A DNA stretch of 10,782 nucleotides from the NCBI GenBank assembly GCA_031289065.1, contig JAITQI010000149.1, positions 1 to 10,782 on the forward strand, read 5' to 3'. The notes beneath the pieces are model-generated. The model made no database searches. It was not told the origin of the DNA and saw only the letters and a list, made by a program, of their open reading frames with translations. Below, one piece after another: positions 6,149 through 10,782 of the stretch (position 1 is its first letter; each line of letters starts with the position of its first letter). This DNA comes from Oscillospiraceae bacterium. GTDB taxonomy: Bacteria; Bacillota; Clostridia; Oscillospirales; UBA929. The position numbers were made by a program, and so were the translations under genes.

Positions 6149-7075
6149 GTGTACTACACACCAGATTTCTGTCACAGCGTCCGCCGGAACGAGGTCGGGG
6201 TCGGTCGCCTTGAGATGCAGCTCCCATGAGTTGACATAGGACAGCTCCGGCGAGTGGCCGTAGGGAAACCCTATCGTGTTCGATTCCGTCACGTCAAACG
6301 AATTCCCCGGACTCGACGGCATTTGCCAACCCGATGTGCCGTAGCCGCCAGACATCATCTGCGCGTTCGCTTCATCGTAGACATATATATTGAGATTGAG
6401 ATACAATGCGCGTGGCTCGCTTTCGTCGGAGTCCCCGCCCTCATAGTAATCGATACACAGCCCGTTCCGGCAAAACATCCGCGTGCCGCTTTCCATCCCC
6501 GTGATTTCAGGTGAATCGGCGCTTTTCCATGTCCCGTCAAAATGCCAAATGCCCCAGAGCGGGTTTTCGCCGGACTGGAAATTCAACACGAAGCCGTATT
6601 CCGACTCCGTCCAGGCGAGAACATCCCGCGCCCCCTGCGACAGGACATCCTCCCGGACGCGGGTGAAGTCCAGGTTGCGCTCGGAGGAACTGCCCGTGTT
6701 GGCGTTGTATGATGTGCTGTTGAGAGAGAACCGATCGTCGCCGTCCCAAGCCAGTTGCTCGGGGAGAAATGGCGTCGACGCCCGCAGAAAGAACCCGGCC
6801 GCCTGATCGTAAAACGCCAAAACCGTGCTGCGCGTGGCGTCGAAGGGCTCCTCAAAAATCCGCGCCGCGTCCCGGAACCGTATATAGGACGTGTCCTTCG
6901 ACTGTTTCAGCGAAGACGCCCAAAGCGTTTGCGTGAAGAACATGTCCTCAAAGCGCCCCGGAGAGGTCTCGGGCGGCGGTGGGCCTTTTGTTTCGTGCGG
7001 CGAAAACAGGCCGCAGCCCGTCAGCGCCGCGACGAGCGCCAAGGCCGCGATCAACGCCGTCAGCCGCTTTTTCAT
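6146..7075 (-). CDS. Lipoprotein of unknown function (309 residues)
   Basis: Not recognised. Residues 1-20 are a lipoprotein signal peptide (MKKR, then alanine/leucine-rich) with lipobox LTGC and lipidated Cys21. A Pro-rich tether (KGPPPPETSPG, 30-40) leads into a globular domain of about 265 residues rich in aromatic residues, serine and asparagine. Phrases such as FYDQAAGFFLRAS, VLAWTESEYGFVLNFQSGENPLWGIWHFDGTW, DYYEGGDSDESEPRALYLNLNIYVYD and SYVNSWELHLKATD suggest a beta-rich, possibly carbohydrate- or surface-facing fold. An acidic run GGDSDESE could bind cations. No enzyme motif is visible. The ATG at 7075 follows GGGGAGGA at normal spacing and lies 54 bases after dapL on the same strand, in which a small GC hairpin (7106-7125) without T run occurs. 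Its last codons run into the heptamer repeat array. Probably part of the dapL transcript; GC content is a little lower than that of the neighbouring housekeeping genes. Confidence 0.85.
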   Translation of the reverse strand: MKKRLTALIAALALVAALTGCGLFSPHETKGPPPPETSPGRFEDMFFTQTLWASSLKQSKDTSYIRFRDAARIFEEPFDATRSTVLAFYDQAAGFFLRASTPFLPEQLAWDGDDRFSLNSTSYNANTGSSSERNLDFTRVREDVLSQGARDVLAWTESEYGFVLNFQSGENPLWGIWHFDGTWKSADSPEITGMESGTRMFCRNGLCIDYYEGGDSDESEPRALYLNLNIYVYDEANAQMMSGGYGTSGWQMPSSPGNSFDVTESNTIGFPYGHSPELSYVNSWELHLKATDPDLVPADAVTEIWCVVH

Positions 7076-7129
7076 GCGCTTTTCCTCCCCAAAGTCAGGT
7101 CCGCCGTGTCCGCGCTACGCGGCACCGCC

Positions 7130-8308
7130 TCAGAAATCCGCCTTCAGCCGCGCCAGGGCTTCAACGACGTTGTCCCTGGCCCCGAAGGCGGTCAGGCGGA
7201 AATAGCCTTCGCCGTTTTGGCCGAAGCCCGCGCCGGGGGTGCCCACGACATGCGCCTCGGTCAGCAATTTGTCGAAGAAAGCCCAGGAACCCAGGCCGTT
7301 CGGGCATTTGAGCCAGATATAGGGCGCGTTTTCGCCGCCGACAAACCAGATACCCATCTCGGACAAGGCCTCCCGAATGAGACGGGCGTTTTCCAGGTAA
7401 TAGGCGATGTTGGCTCGGGCCTCGGTCAGGCCGTCAGGGGTGAACACCGCCGACGCGCCGCGCTGGGTGATGTAGGACACGCCGTTGAATTTGGTGGCCT
7501 GCCGCCGGAGCCACAGCTTGTTCAGCGGCACGCCATCCGCCGTCAGTTCGCGCGGCACGACGGTGTACCCGCAGCGCACGCCGGTGAACCCCGCCGTCTT
7601 GGACAGGGAGCAGAACTCGATGGCGCAGCGCCGGGCGCCCTCGATCTCGAAAATGCTGGTGGGCAGGTTGGGGTCGTGGATGAAGGCCTCGTAGGCGGCG
7701 TCGAAAAGGATGACGGCCCGGTTGTCCAGCGCGTAATCCACCCAACGCTTGAGCCCGGATCGGCTGTACACCGCGCCGGTGGGGTTGTTGGGGGAACACA
7801 GATAGATGACGTCGGCGTGAAGGGATTCCTCCGGCAAGGGCAGAAAACCGTTTTCCGCGCTGCCGTTTACATAAGTCACCCGGCGGCCCGCCATGACGTT
7901 GGTGTCCACATAGACCGGGTAGACTGGGTCGGGGATGAGGACGGTGTTGTCCGGCCCGAAGATGTCGAGGATGTTGCCCAGGTCGCTTTTGGCCCCGTCG
8001 CCGACAAAGATTTCGTCCATCTCCAGGGCGATTTCCTTTGTCTGATAGTAACCCGCGATGGCCTCCCGCAGGAAGGCATAGCCGGGGTAATCGCCGTAGC
8101 CTTTGAAGGTAGACGTCTCCCCCATGTCGGCGGCGGCGGCGCGCATGGCCTCCACCGCCGTCCGGGGCAGGGGCAGGGTCACGTCGCCGATCCCCAAGCG
8201 GATGATCCGGGCGGTTGGGTGGGCGGACTGAAACGCGGACACCCGGTTGGCGATCTCGGCGAAGAGATAGTCGTCTTTCAATTCCAGGTAATGAGCATTG
8301 ATACGCAT
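7130..8308 (-). CDS. dapL: LL-diaminopimelate aminotransferase
   Basis: PLP enzyme that converts tetrahydrodipicolinate directly to LL-diaminopimelate with glutamate as amino donor, bypassing the acetylated or succinylated steps of lysine and meso-DAP synthesis. The 392 residues are typical of the clostridial DapL group. Seen: RIIRLGIGDVTLPLP (34-48), TFKGYGDYPGYAFLREAI (67-84), FVGDGAKSDLGN (101-112), DPVYPVYVDTNVMAG (127-141), CSPNNPTGAV (171-180), LFDAAYEAFI (201-210), and SLSKTAGFTGVRCGY (234-248) with PLP lysine Lys237; then KFNGVSYITQRG and NAPYIWLKCPNGLGSWAFFDKLL, and a close with VVGTPGAGFG and GEGYFRLTAFG. The ATG at 8308 has GGAGGTT at good spacing and the family-typical MRIN start. 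A strong promoter lies directly upstream. It appears to head the minus-strand block. Confidence 0.97.
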   Translation of the reverse strand: MRINAHYLELKDDYLFAEIANRVSAFQSAHPTARIIRLGIGDVTLPLPRTAVEAMRAAAADMGETSTFKGYGDYPGYAFLREAIAGYYQTKEIALEMDEIFVGDGAKSDLGNILDIFGPDNTVLIPDPVYPVYVDTNVMAGRRVTYVNGSAENGFLPLPEESLHADVIYLCSPNNPTGAVYSRSGLKRWVDYALDNRAVILFDAAYEAFIHDPNLPTSIFEIEGARRCAIEFCSLSKTAGFTGVRCGYTVVPRELTADGVPLNKLWLRRQATKFNGVSYITQRGASAVFTPDGLTEARANIAYYLENARLIREALSEMGIWFVGGENAPYIWLKCPNGLGSWAFFDKLLTEAHVVGTPGAGFGQNGEGYFRLTAFGARDNVVEALARLKADF

Positions 8309-8344
8309 GGCGCAACCTCCAAACGGTAAAAATCAGGCAGTAAC

Positions 8345-8373
8345 AGTATACCCTAAGTTGGAAAGGTTGGCAA
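8345..8373 (-). promoter_or_regulatory. Sigma-A promoter of dapL
   Basis: On the minus strand TTGCCA (8368-8373) and TATACT (8345-8350) are spaced by exactly 17 bases. Transcription would start near 8338, giving a leader of about 30 bases with the GGAGGTT ribosome site of dapL. No further good promoter is seen in the block to the left, so this may drive several genes. Confidence 0.8.
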
Positions 8374-8432
8374 GTCAGAATCAGCGGGCGGGGTTTTGCG
8401 GTGGTCAACCGGCGGTGCGCCCGGCGGAAACA

Positions 8433-8474
8433 AAACTAACGCAAAGGGGGGACGCCCTCCCTTTGCGTTAGTTT
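8433..8474 (-). terminator. Strong intrinsic terminator, minus strand
   Basis: The arms 8433-8451 and 8456-8474 form a 19-bp stem (one G-T pair, first 16 bp perfect, AAACTAACGCAAAGGG facing its complement) around a 4-base loop ACGC. On the minus strand the right side runs into TTTTGTTT, a suitable U-rich tail. It lies 30 bases after the stop of the orphan coding fragment at 8504-8959 and 60 bases before the dapL promoter, so it keeps upstream transcription out of dapL. The stem is also capable of acting in the other direction but the T run there is short. Confidence 0.85.
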
Positions 8475-8503
8475 GATCGTTGCGGACAGACCGTAAACTC
8501 AGC

Positions 8504-8959
8504 TCAAGAGGGAGTATAGCGGCACACGAAGGCGCGGCCCTCCAAGGCGTATATGTTGCCGTCCCCGCGCTGTATCTCCTGATTGCCGTCCTCGACCATG
8601 TGATAGGTGAAGAACAACCCGCGGTGCGTATCGTAGTCAACGCCGTCGCATTGAAGCCGCTTTAAAAGATCGGCGTATCGCAGCTCGTGATGTTCCAAGT
8701 CGAATTTATAGATGGTGTAACCTGTAAAGGGCATTGACCTGTCGGTGCTCAGGATTTCCTGGTACCCGTCGCCGTCATAGTCGTAATACGCGCTCATCCC
8801 AAGCACTTCACAAAGAAGGCTGGGCACCTGGGCGATCTTGCGGTTACGGCACACCAACAAAGCGTTCCCAGAACCGGGAAAATTCCGGGCATACGCAATG
8901 CTGGCAGACGAAAGGGCGACCTTTTTGAGGATATATTTTATACGCAAACTATATATCAA
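8504..8959 (-). pseudogene. Orphan coding fragment with DxDxDG motif, probable truncated gene
   Basis: An open frame of 151 codons whose central and C-terminal parts look like real protein: YYDYDGDGYQEILS (58-71) is a DxDxDGxxE calcium-loop of the type seen in FG-GAP/VCBS and dockerin-like repeats, and EDGNQEIQRGDGNIYALEGRAFVCRY (122-147) looks like a second, weaker repeat. Such proteins are normally exported, yet no signal peptide is seen. The frame opens with TTG at 8959, inside a promoter's spacer, and has no Shine-Dalgarno site; the first in-frame ATG is at 8797 and also lacks one, while TTG/GTG codons around 8854-8860 have only a weak GGGA. The likeliest reading is a gene that lost its 5' end. 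It could instead be a small gene starting near 8860. A strong terminator follows it. Function unknown. Confidence 0.5.
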
Positions 8960-8976
8960 AATGGACTGCTTGTCAA
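8948..8976 (-). promoter_or_regulatory. Sigma-A promoter, minus strand, divergent from padR
   Basis: On the minus strand TTGACA (8971-8976) and TATAGT (8948-8953) have a 17-base spacer, a near-consensus pair. Transcription would start near 8941, which lies downstream of the first codon of the orphan open frame. It points away from the padR promoter, with 48 bases between the two -35 elements. Confidence 0.7.
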
Positions 8977-9024
8977 CCGGCCCAAACCGTTTTTAGAGGC
9001 GCGGGACATTTTTTCATGTTTCCC

Positions 9025-9053
9025 TTGACGCCCGTGCTAATCTGTGTTACAGT
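9025..9053 (+). promoter_or_regulatory. Probable padR promoter
   Basis: TTGACG (9025-9030) and TACAGT (9048-9053) are spaced by 17 bases; the expected start is near 9060, about 55 bases before the padR TTG. An alternative -10, TATACA at 9053, would have an overlong spacer. Confidence 0.6.
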
Positions 9054-9057
9054 ATAC

Positions 9058-9078
9058 ATGTAATGCGTATTACTACAT
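9058..9078 (+). promoter_or_regulatory. Probable PadR operator overlapping the transcription start
   Basis: ATGT (9058-9061) and ACAT (9075-9078) flank a perfect inner inverted repeat GTAAT (9060-9064) / ATTAC (9069-9073) with a GCGT centre. ATGT/ACAT inverted pairs are the usual core of PadR-family operators, and the site covers the predicted padR start, which fits autorepression. A second pair, ACAT (9006-9009) and ATGT (9016-9019), lies upstream between the divergent promoters. Confidence 0.55.
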
Positions 9079-9081
9079 AGT

Positions 9082-9096
9082 GTCCTCGCAGAGGAC
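9082..9096 (+). other. Short hairpin in the padR leader
   Basis: GTCCTC (9082-9087) and GAGGAC (9091-9096) pair perfectly around a GCA loop, five bases before the AGGGGG ribosome site of padR. It could shape ribosome access or protect the 5' end of the mRNA; no T run follows, so it is not a terminator. Confidence 0.5.
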
Positions 9097-9113
9097 CGAA
9101 AGGGGGAAACCGC

Positions 9114-9446
9114 TTGGAAAACCTAACCGAAATGCTCAAGGGTGTATTGGAGGGCTGCGTTCTGGAGCTGATCAGCCGGGGGGAAACCTACGGCTACGAG
9201 ATTACCCGCACGTTGAACGCGCTGGGATTTTCCGAGGTCGTGGACGGTACGGTCTACACGATTCTCTTGAGGCTGGAGCGCAACGGGTTGGTTGACATCA
9301 GCAAACGCCCCTCCGATATGGGGCCGCCCCGCAAGTTTTTCACGCTCAACGAGAGCGGTCGGCGTGAGCTCGCAAGGTTCTGGGAACGCTGGAAGTTCTT
9401 GTTATCCAAAATCAAACAATTGCGGGAGGAAAACGGAAATGACTAA
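9114..9446 (+). CDS. PadR-family transcriptional regulator
   Basis: A 110-residue winged-helix DNA-binding protein of the short PadR group (one domain plus a C-terminal dimerisation helix). The N-terminal helix-turn-helix reads LEGCVLELISRGETYGYEIT (12-31), followed by DGTVYTILLRLERNGLV (44-60), the recognition region, and the wing with SKRPSDMGPPRKFFTLNESGRREL (63-86), all standard PadR blocks. The last 25 residues (FWERWKFLLSKIKQLREEN) form the coiled-coil-like dimer helix. The start is TTG at 9114, with AGGGGG about 8 bases before it. It overlaps the DUF1048 gene by 8 bases, a pairing common in Firmicutes, where the duo often sits with ABC transporters or other envelope-stress genes. A likely operator over its own start suggests autorepression. 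The ligand is unknown. Confidence 0.93.
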   Translation: MENLTEMLKGVLEGCVLELISRGETYGYEITRTLNALGFSEVVDGTVYTILLRLERNGLVDISKRPSDMGPPRKFFTLNESGRRELARFWERWKFLLSKIKQLREENGND

Positions 9447-9819
9447 CTTTTTTGACAAGTATCTCAATCTCATAAAGATTAGGGAAAGCAAGCGCGAATA
9501 CAAGCGGCAAATGGCAAGGGTGGACGCGCTGCCTGAGGATTACCGGTTTGTTTTCAAGAAGATTCAGGAACATATGTGGTGCTTTGCGGCGGGGGACGGC
9601 TACGATATGCTTGAGGCGCACTACGGGCTGATCGACCTGTTTGAAGCCGGCGCGGCGGAGGGCAAAACCGCGCTGGCGGTTACGGGGGAAGACGTGGCCG
9701 GGTTCGTGGACGAACTGCTGAAGAGCGTCAAAACGTACACGGCGGGCTGGCGTGACAACCTCAACCGCGACGTCGCGAAAAAACTGAACCCAGAGGGCCG
9801 CCCCCATGAACGCGATTGA
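9439..9819 (+). CDS. DUF1048-family protein
   Basis: A 126-residue cytoplasmic, helix-rich protein of unknown function that is repeatedly found behind padR genes in Firmicutes. Family marks are the basic N-terminal helix (LIKIRESKREYKRQMARV, 11-28), LPEDYRFVFKKIQEHMW (31-47), GDGYDMLEAHYGLIDLFEAGAAEGKTALAVTGEDVAGFVDELL (52-94) and a charged C-terminal helix (WRDNLNRDVAKKLN). No catalytic motif is evident; proteins of this type are thought to be small helical partners, possibly of the regulator or a membrane system, but that is inference. The ATG at 9439 follows GGGAGGA by about 8 bases and starts inside the padR 3' end, so the two are translationally coupled. In turn its last codons overlap the start of the 16-codon remnant at 9806. 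Confidence 0.9.
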   Translation: MTNFFDKYLNLIKIRESKREYKRQMARVDALPEDYRFVFKKIQEHMWCFAAGDGYDMLEAHYGLIDLFEAGAAEGKTALAVTGEDVAGFVDELLKSVKTYTAGWRDNLNRDVAKKLNPEGRPHERD

Positions 9820-9959
9820 CGTGAGGCCTTTTGCGGGTAGACTGCTGTTGGGATAGCCTGTGCGGAGGGATACGTTCATCGCGCTGGGGTGGTGCGGGGG
9901 GCTTTGTCGGGGTGTTTTGGCTTCTGGCTCTCAGCGTGTACAGGCGCGGGATGCGATAA
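9806..9959 (+). pseudogene. Decayed third gene of the padR operon (membrane-protein remnant)
   Basis: An ATG at 9806 has GAGGG 8 bases upstream and overlaps the DUF1048 stop by 14 bases, as a coupled next gene would. It reads MNAIDVRPFAGRLLLG and stops at TAG 9854. Past the stop the same frame continues RRDTFIALGWCGG, and moving one base forward at the GGGGGG run (9896-9901) gives FVGVFWLLALSVYRRGMR followed by TAA at 9957: a transmembrane helix with a positive end, like the C-terminus of a small membrane protein or ABC permease. One stop and one shift would explain a broken short membrane gene; an internal deletion of a larger one is another option. The frame itself cannot prove it was ever a gene. 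Confidence 0.4.
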
Positions 9960-9985
9960 ACGCTAAAAAACATTGCTCTGCCCCC

Positions 9986-10014
9986 TTGACAAATCGCCGG
10001 GTGGGGCGTAATAT
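9986..10014 (+). promoter_or_regulatory. Sigma-A promoter of cysK
   Basis: TTGACA (9986-9991), 17 bases, TAATAT (10009-10014): almost consensus. The start would be near 10021, giving a leader of about 53 bases. The preceding stretch from 9820 to 9985 contains only the decayed gene remnant; I see no clear terminator for the padR operon there. Confidence 0.85.
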
Positions 10015-10053
10015 ATTATGTATGTTATGCATATATAATATATATGTTATATT
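10009..10053 (+). promoter_or_regulatory. AT-rich repeat cluster at the cysK start, likely operator
   Basis: A 45-base stretch almost without G/C lies in a GC-rich window. It holds a perfect 10-base palindrome TAATATATTA (10009-10018) over the -10 element, two identical TATGTTAT units (10021-10028 and 10043-10050, 22 bases or about two helix turns apart), and an inverted pair AATATA/TATATT (10037-10053) around the second unit. Position at and just after the start fits a repressor; cysteine genes in Firmicutes are often controlled by the Rrf2-family CymR, but the site is not identifiable from this alone. Confidence 0.5.
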
Positions 10054-10073
10054 GAAAAGGAGATGGAGTCACA

Positions 10074-10782
10074 ATGGGTATTTACAAAAACGTGGCCGAC
10101 CTGATCGGCCGTACGCCTCTGCTGGAGCTTTCCAATTATGAGAAGATTCAGCATTTGGAGGCTGTCATCCTGGGTAAGCTGGAGTACTACAACCCCGCTG
10201 GGAGCGTCAAAGACCGCATCGCCAAGGCCATGATCGACGACGCCGAGGCCAAGGGACTGCTGAAGCCCAATTCGGTCATCATCGAGCCGACCAGCGGCAA
10301 CACCGGCATCGGTCTGGCATCGGTGGCCGCCGCCCGGGGTTACCGCCTCATTCTGACCATGCCCGAGACCATGAGCGTTGAGCGTCGCAACCTGTTGAAG
10401 GCCTATGGCGCGGAGCTGGTGCTGACCGAAGGGGCCAAGGGCATGAAGGGCGCTATCGCCAAGGCGCAGGAACTGGCCGCCGCCACCCCGAACAGCTTCA
10501 TCCCCGGCCAGTTTGAAAACCCGGCCAATCCGGCCATCCACAAAGCGACAACCGGCCCGGAAATTTGGGCCGACGCCGCCGGGAAGGTGGACATTTTCGT
10601 CAGCGGCATCGGCACCGGCGGCACCATTTCGGGCGCGGGCGAGTATCTGAAGGCCCAGAACCCCGCCGTCAAGGTGATCGCGGTGGAACCGGCCGGATCG
10701 CCGGTGCTGTCCAAGGGCACACCGGGGTTGCACAAGATTCAGGGCATCGGCGCGGGCTTTGTGCCGGAAACCCTCAACACCG
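10074..10782 (+). CDS. cysK: Cysteine synthase A (O-acetylserine sulfhydrylase), cut by window edge
   Basis: PLP enzyme that joins sulfide and O-acetylserine to give cysteine in the cytoplasm. 236 codons are visible of a family length near 305-310. Motifs: IGRTPLLEL (11-19), YYNPAGSVKDRIAKAMI (38-54) with PLP lysine Lys46, IEPTSGNTGIGLA (70-82) which holds the substrate/PLP asparagine loop, QFENPANPAIHKATTGPEIW (147-166), and SGIGTGGTISGAG (177-189), the phosphate-binding glycine loop, then AVEPAGSPVLS and HKIQGIGAGFVPE, the typical CysK segment. The ATG at 10074 is preceded by AAAGGAGA (GGAG at 10059-10062, 11 bases away). It has its own promoter and AT-rich leader and no cysE is seen upstream. 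The C-terminus lies beyond the right edge, so whether it is followed by cysE cannot be told. Confidence 0.97.
   Translation, partial: MGIYKNVADLIGRTPLLELSNYEKIQHLEAVILGKLEYYNPAGSVKDRIAKAMIDDAEAKGLLKPNSVIIEPTSGNTGIGLASVAAARGYRLILTMPETMSVERRNLLKAYGAELVLTEGAKGMKGAIAKAQELAAATPNSFIPGQFENPANPAIHKATTGPEIWADAAGKVDIFVSGIGTGGTISGAGEYLKAQNPAVKVIAVEPAGSPVLSKGTPGLHKIQGIGAGFVPETLNT

Noticed and set aside
4258..6213. Very long plus-strand open frame (651 codons) opposite gatA and gatC
   Set aside because: It is antisense to two certain genes, is full of Gly/Arg/His low-complexity runs and resembles no family; GC-rich coding DNA readily leaves the opposite strand open.
7106..7125. Terminator between dapL and the 309-residue lipoprotein gene
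   Set aside because: A short GC stem with a bulge (GTG-CCGCG/CGCGG-CAC) exists but no T run follows on the minus strand.
6755..8329. Long plus-strand open frame (524 codons) opposite dapL
   Set aside because: Shadow of the unmistakable dapL frame, with no ribosome site or protein-like motif.
10015..10073. Riboswitch or T-box in the cysK leader
   Set aside because: The leader is only about 53 bases and lacks a T-box or SAM riboswitch core or a terminator stem; it fits protein-binding repeats better.
9860..10141. 93-codon plus-strand frame running across the cysK promoter into cysK
   Set aside because: It crosses a near-consensus promoter and the AT-rich leader and runs out of frame into cysK; only its first part is of interest as a gene remnant.
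10047..10733. 228-codon minus-strand frame opposite cysK
   Set aside because: Antisense shadow of cysK with His/Gln/Gly-rich low-complexity product.

Overview
The window looks like a piece of chromosome from a GC-rich anaerobic Firmicute, most likely a clostridial organism of the Oscillospiraceae/Ruminococcaceae type. The reasons are strong Shine-Dalgarno sites of the AGGAGG type, GTG and TTG starts, the gatC-gatA-gatB order, an LL-diaminopimelate aminotransferase (DapL), and the acpS-nnrD-lipoprotein-alr neighbourhood. This placement is inferred from gene content and style, not from a marker gene.

Positions 1 to 8373 hold a compact block read entirely on the minus strand. In transcription order it is dapL (lysine/peptidoglycan precursor), a 309-residue lipoprotein of unknown function, gatC-gatA-gatB (tRNA-dependent amidotransferase), a two-helix membrane protein of a DUF6106-like type, acpS (holo-ACP synthase), nnrD (NAD(P)H-hydrate dehydratase), a 194-residue lipoprotein that may be related to clostridial GerS, and the 5' part of alr (alanine racemase). 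One clear sigma-A promoter (TTGCCA, 17 bases, TATACT) precedes dapL. Three junctions have 4-base start/stop overlaps (gatA/gatB, DUF6106/acpS, acpS/nnrD) and most other gaps are short, so much of the block may be co-transcribed. Two places could break or modulate it: a mirrored heptamer repeat array between the 309-residue lipoprotein gene and gatC (6023-6148), and a short perfect hairpin between gatB and the DUF6106-like gene (2772-2798). Both dapL and alr feed peptidoglycan precursors, and two lipoproteins of the block are exported.

Positions 8374 to 9959 are accessory in character. A 19-bp hairpin terminator separates dapL from a minus-strand orphan coding fragment with a DxDxDG calcium-loop motif and no convincing start. 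Divergent from it is a PadR-family regulator with its own promoter and a probable operator, overlapping a DUF1048 gene. Behind DUF1048 is a coupled start that dies after 16 codons, followed by what reads like the C-terminal membrane segment of another protein after a one-base shift at a run of six G: probably a decayed third gene.

Positions 9986 to the right edge hold cysK (O-acetylserine sulfhydrylase, cut by the window end) with a near-consensus promoter (TTGACA, 17 bases, TAATAT) and a strikingly AT-rich leader with repeated TATGTTAT units, a likely regulator site. I see no rRNA, tRNA, CRISPR array, transposase or phage gene. Nothing here amounts to a clearly new system; the most promising leads are the GerS-like lipoprotein next to alr, the mirrored heptamer array and the decayed PadR-linked locus.
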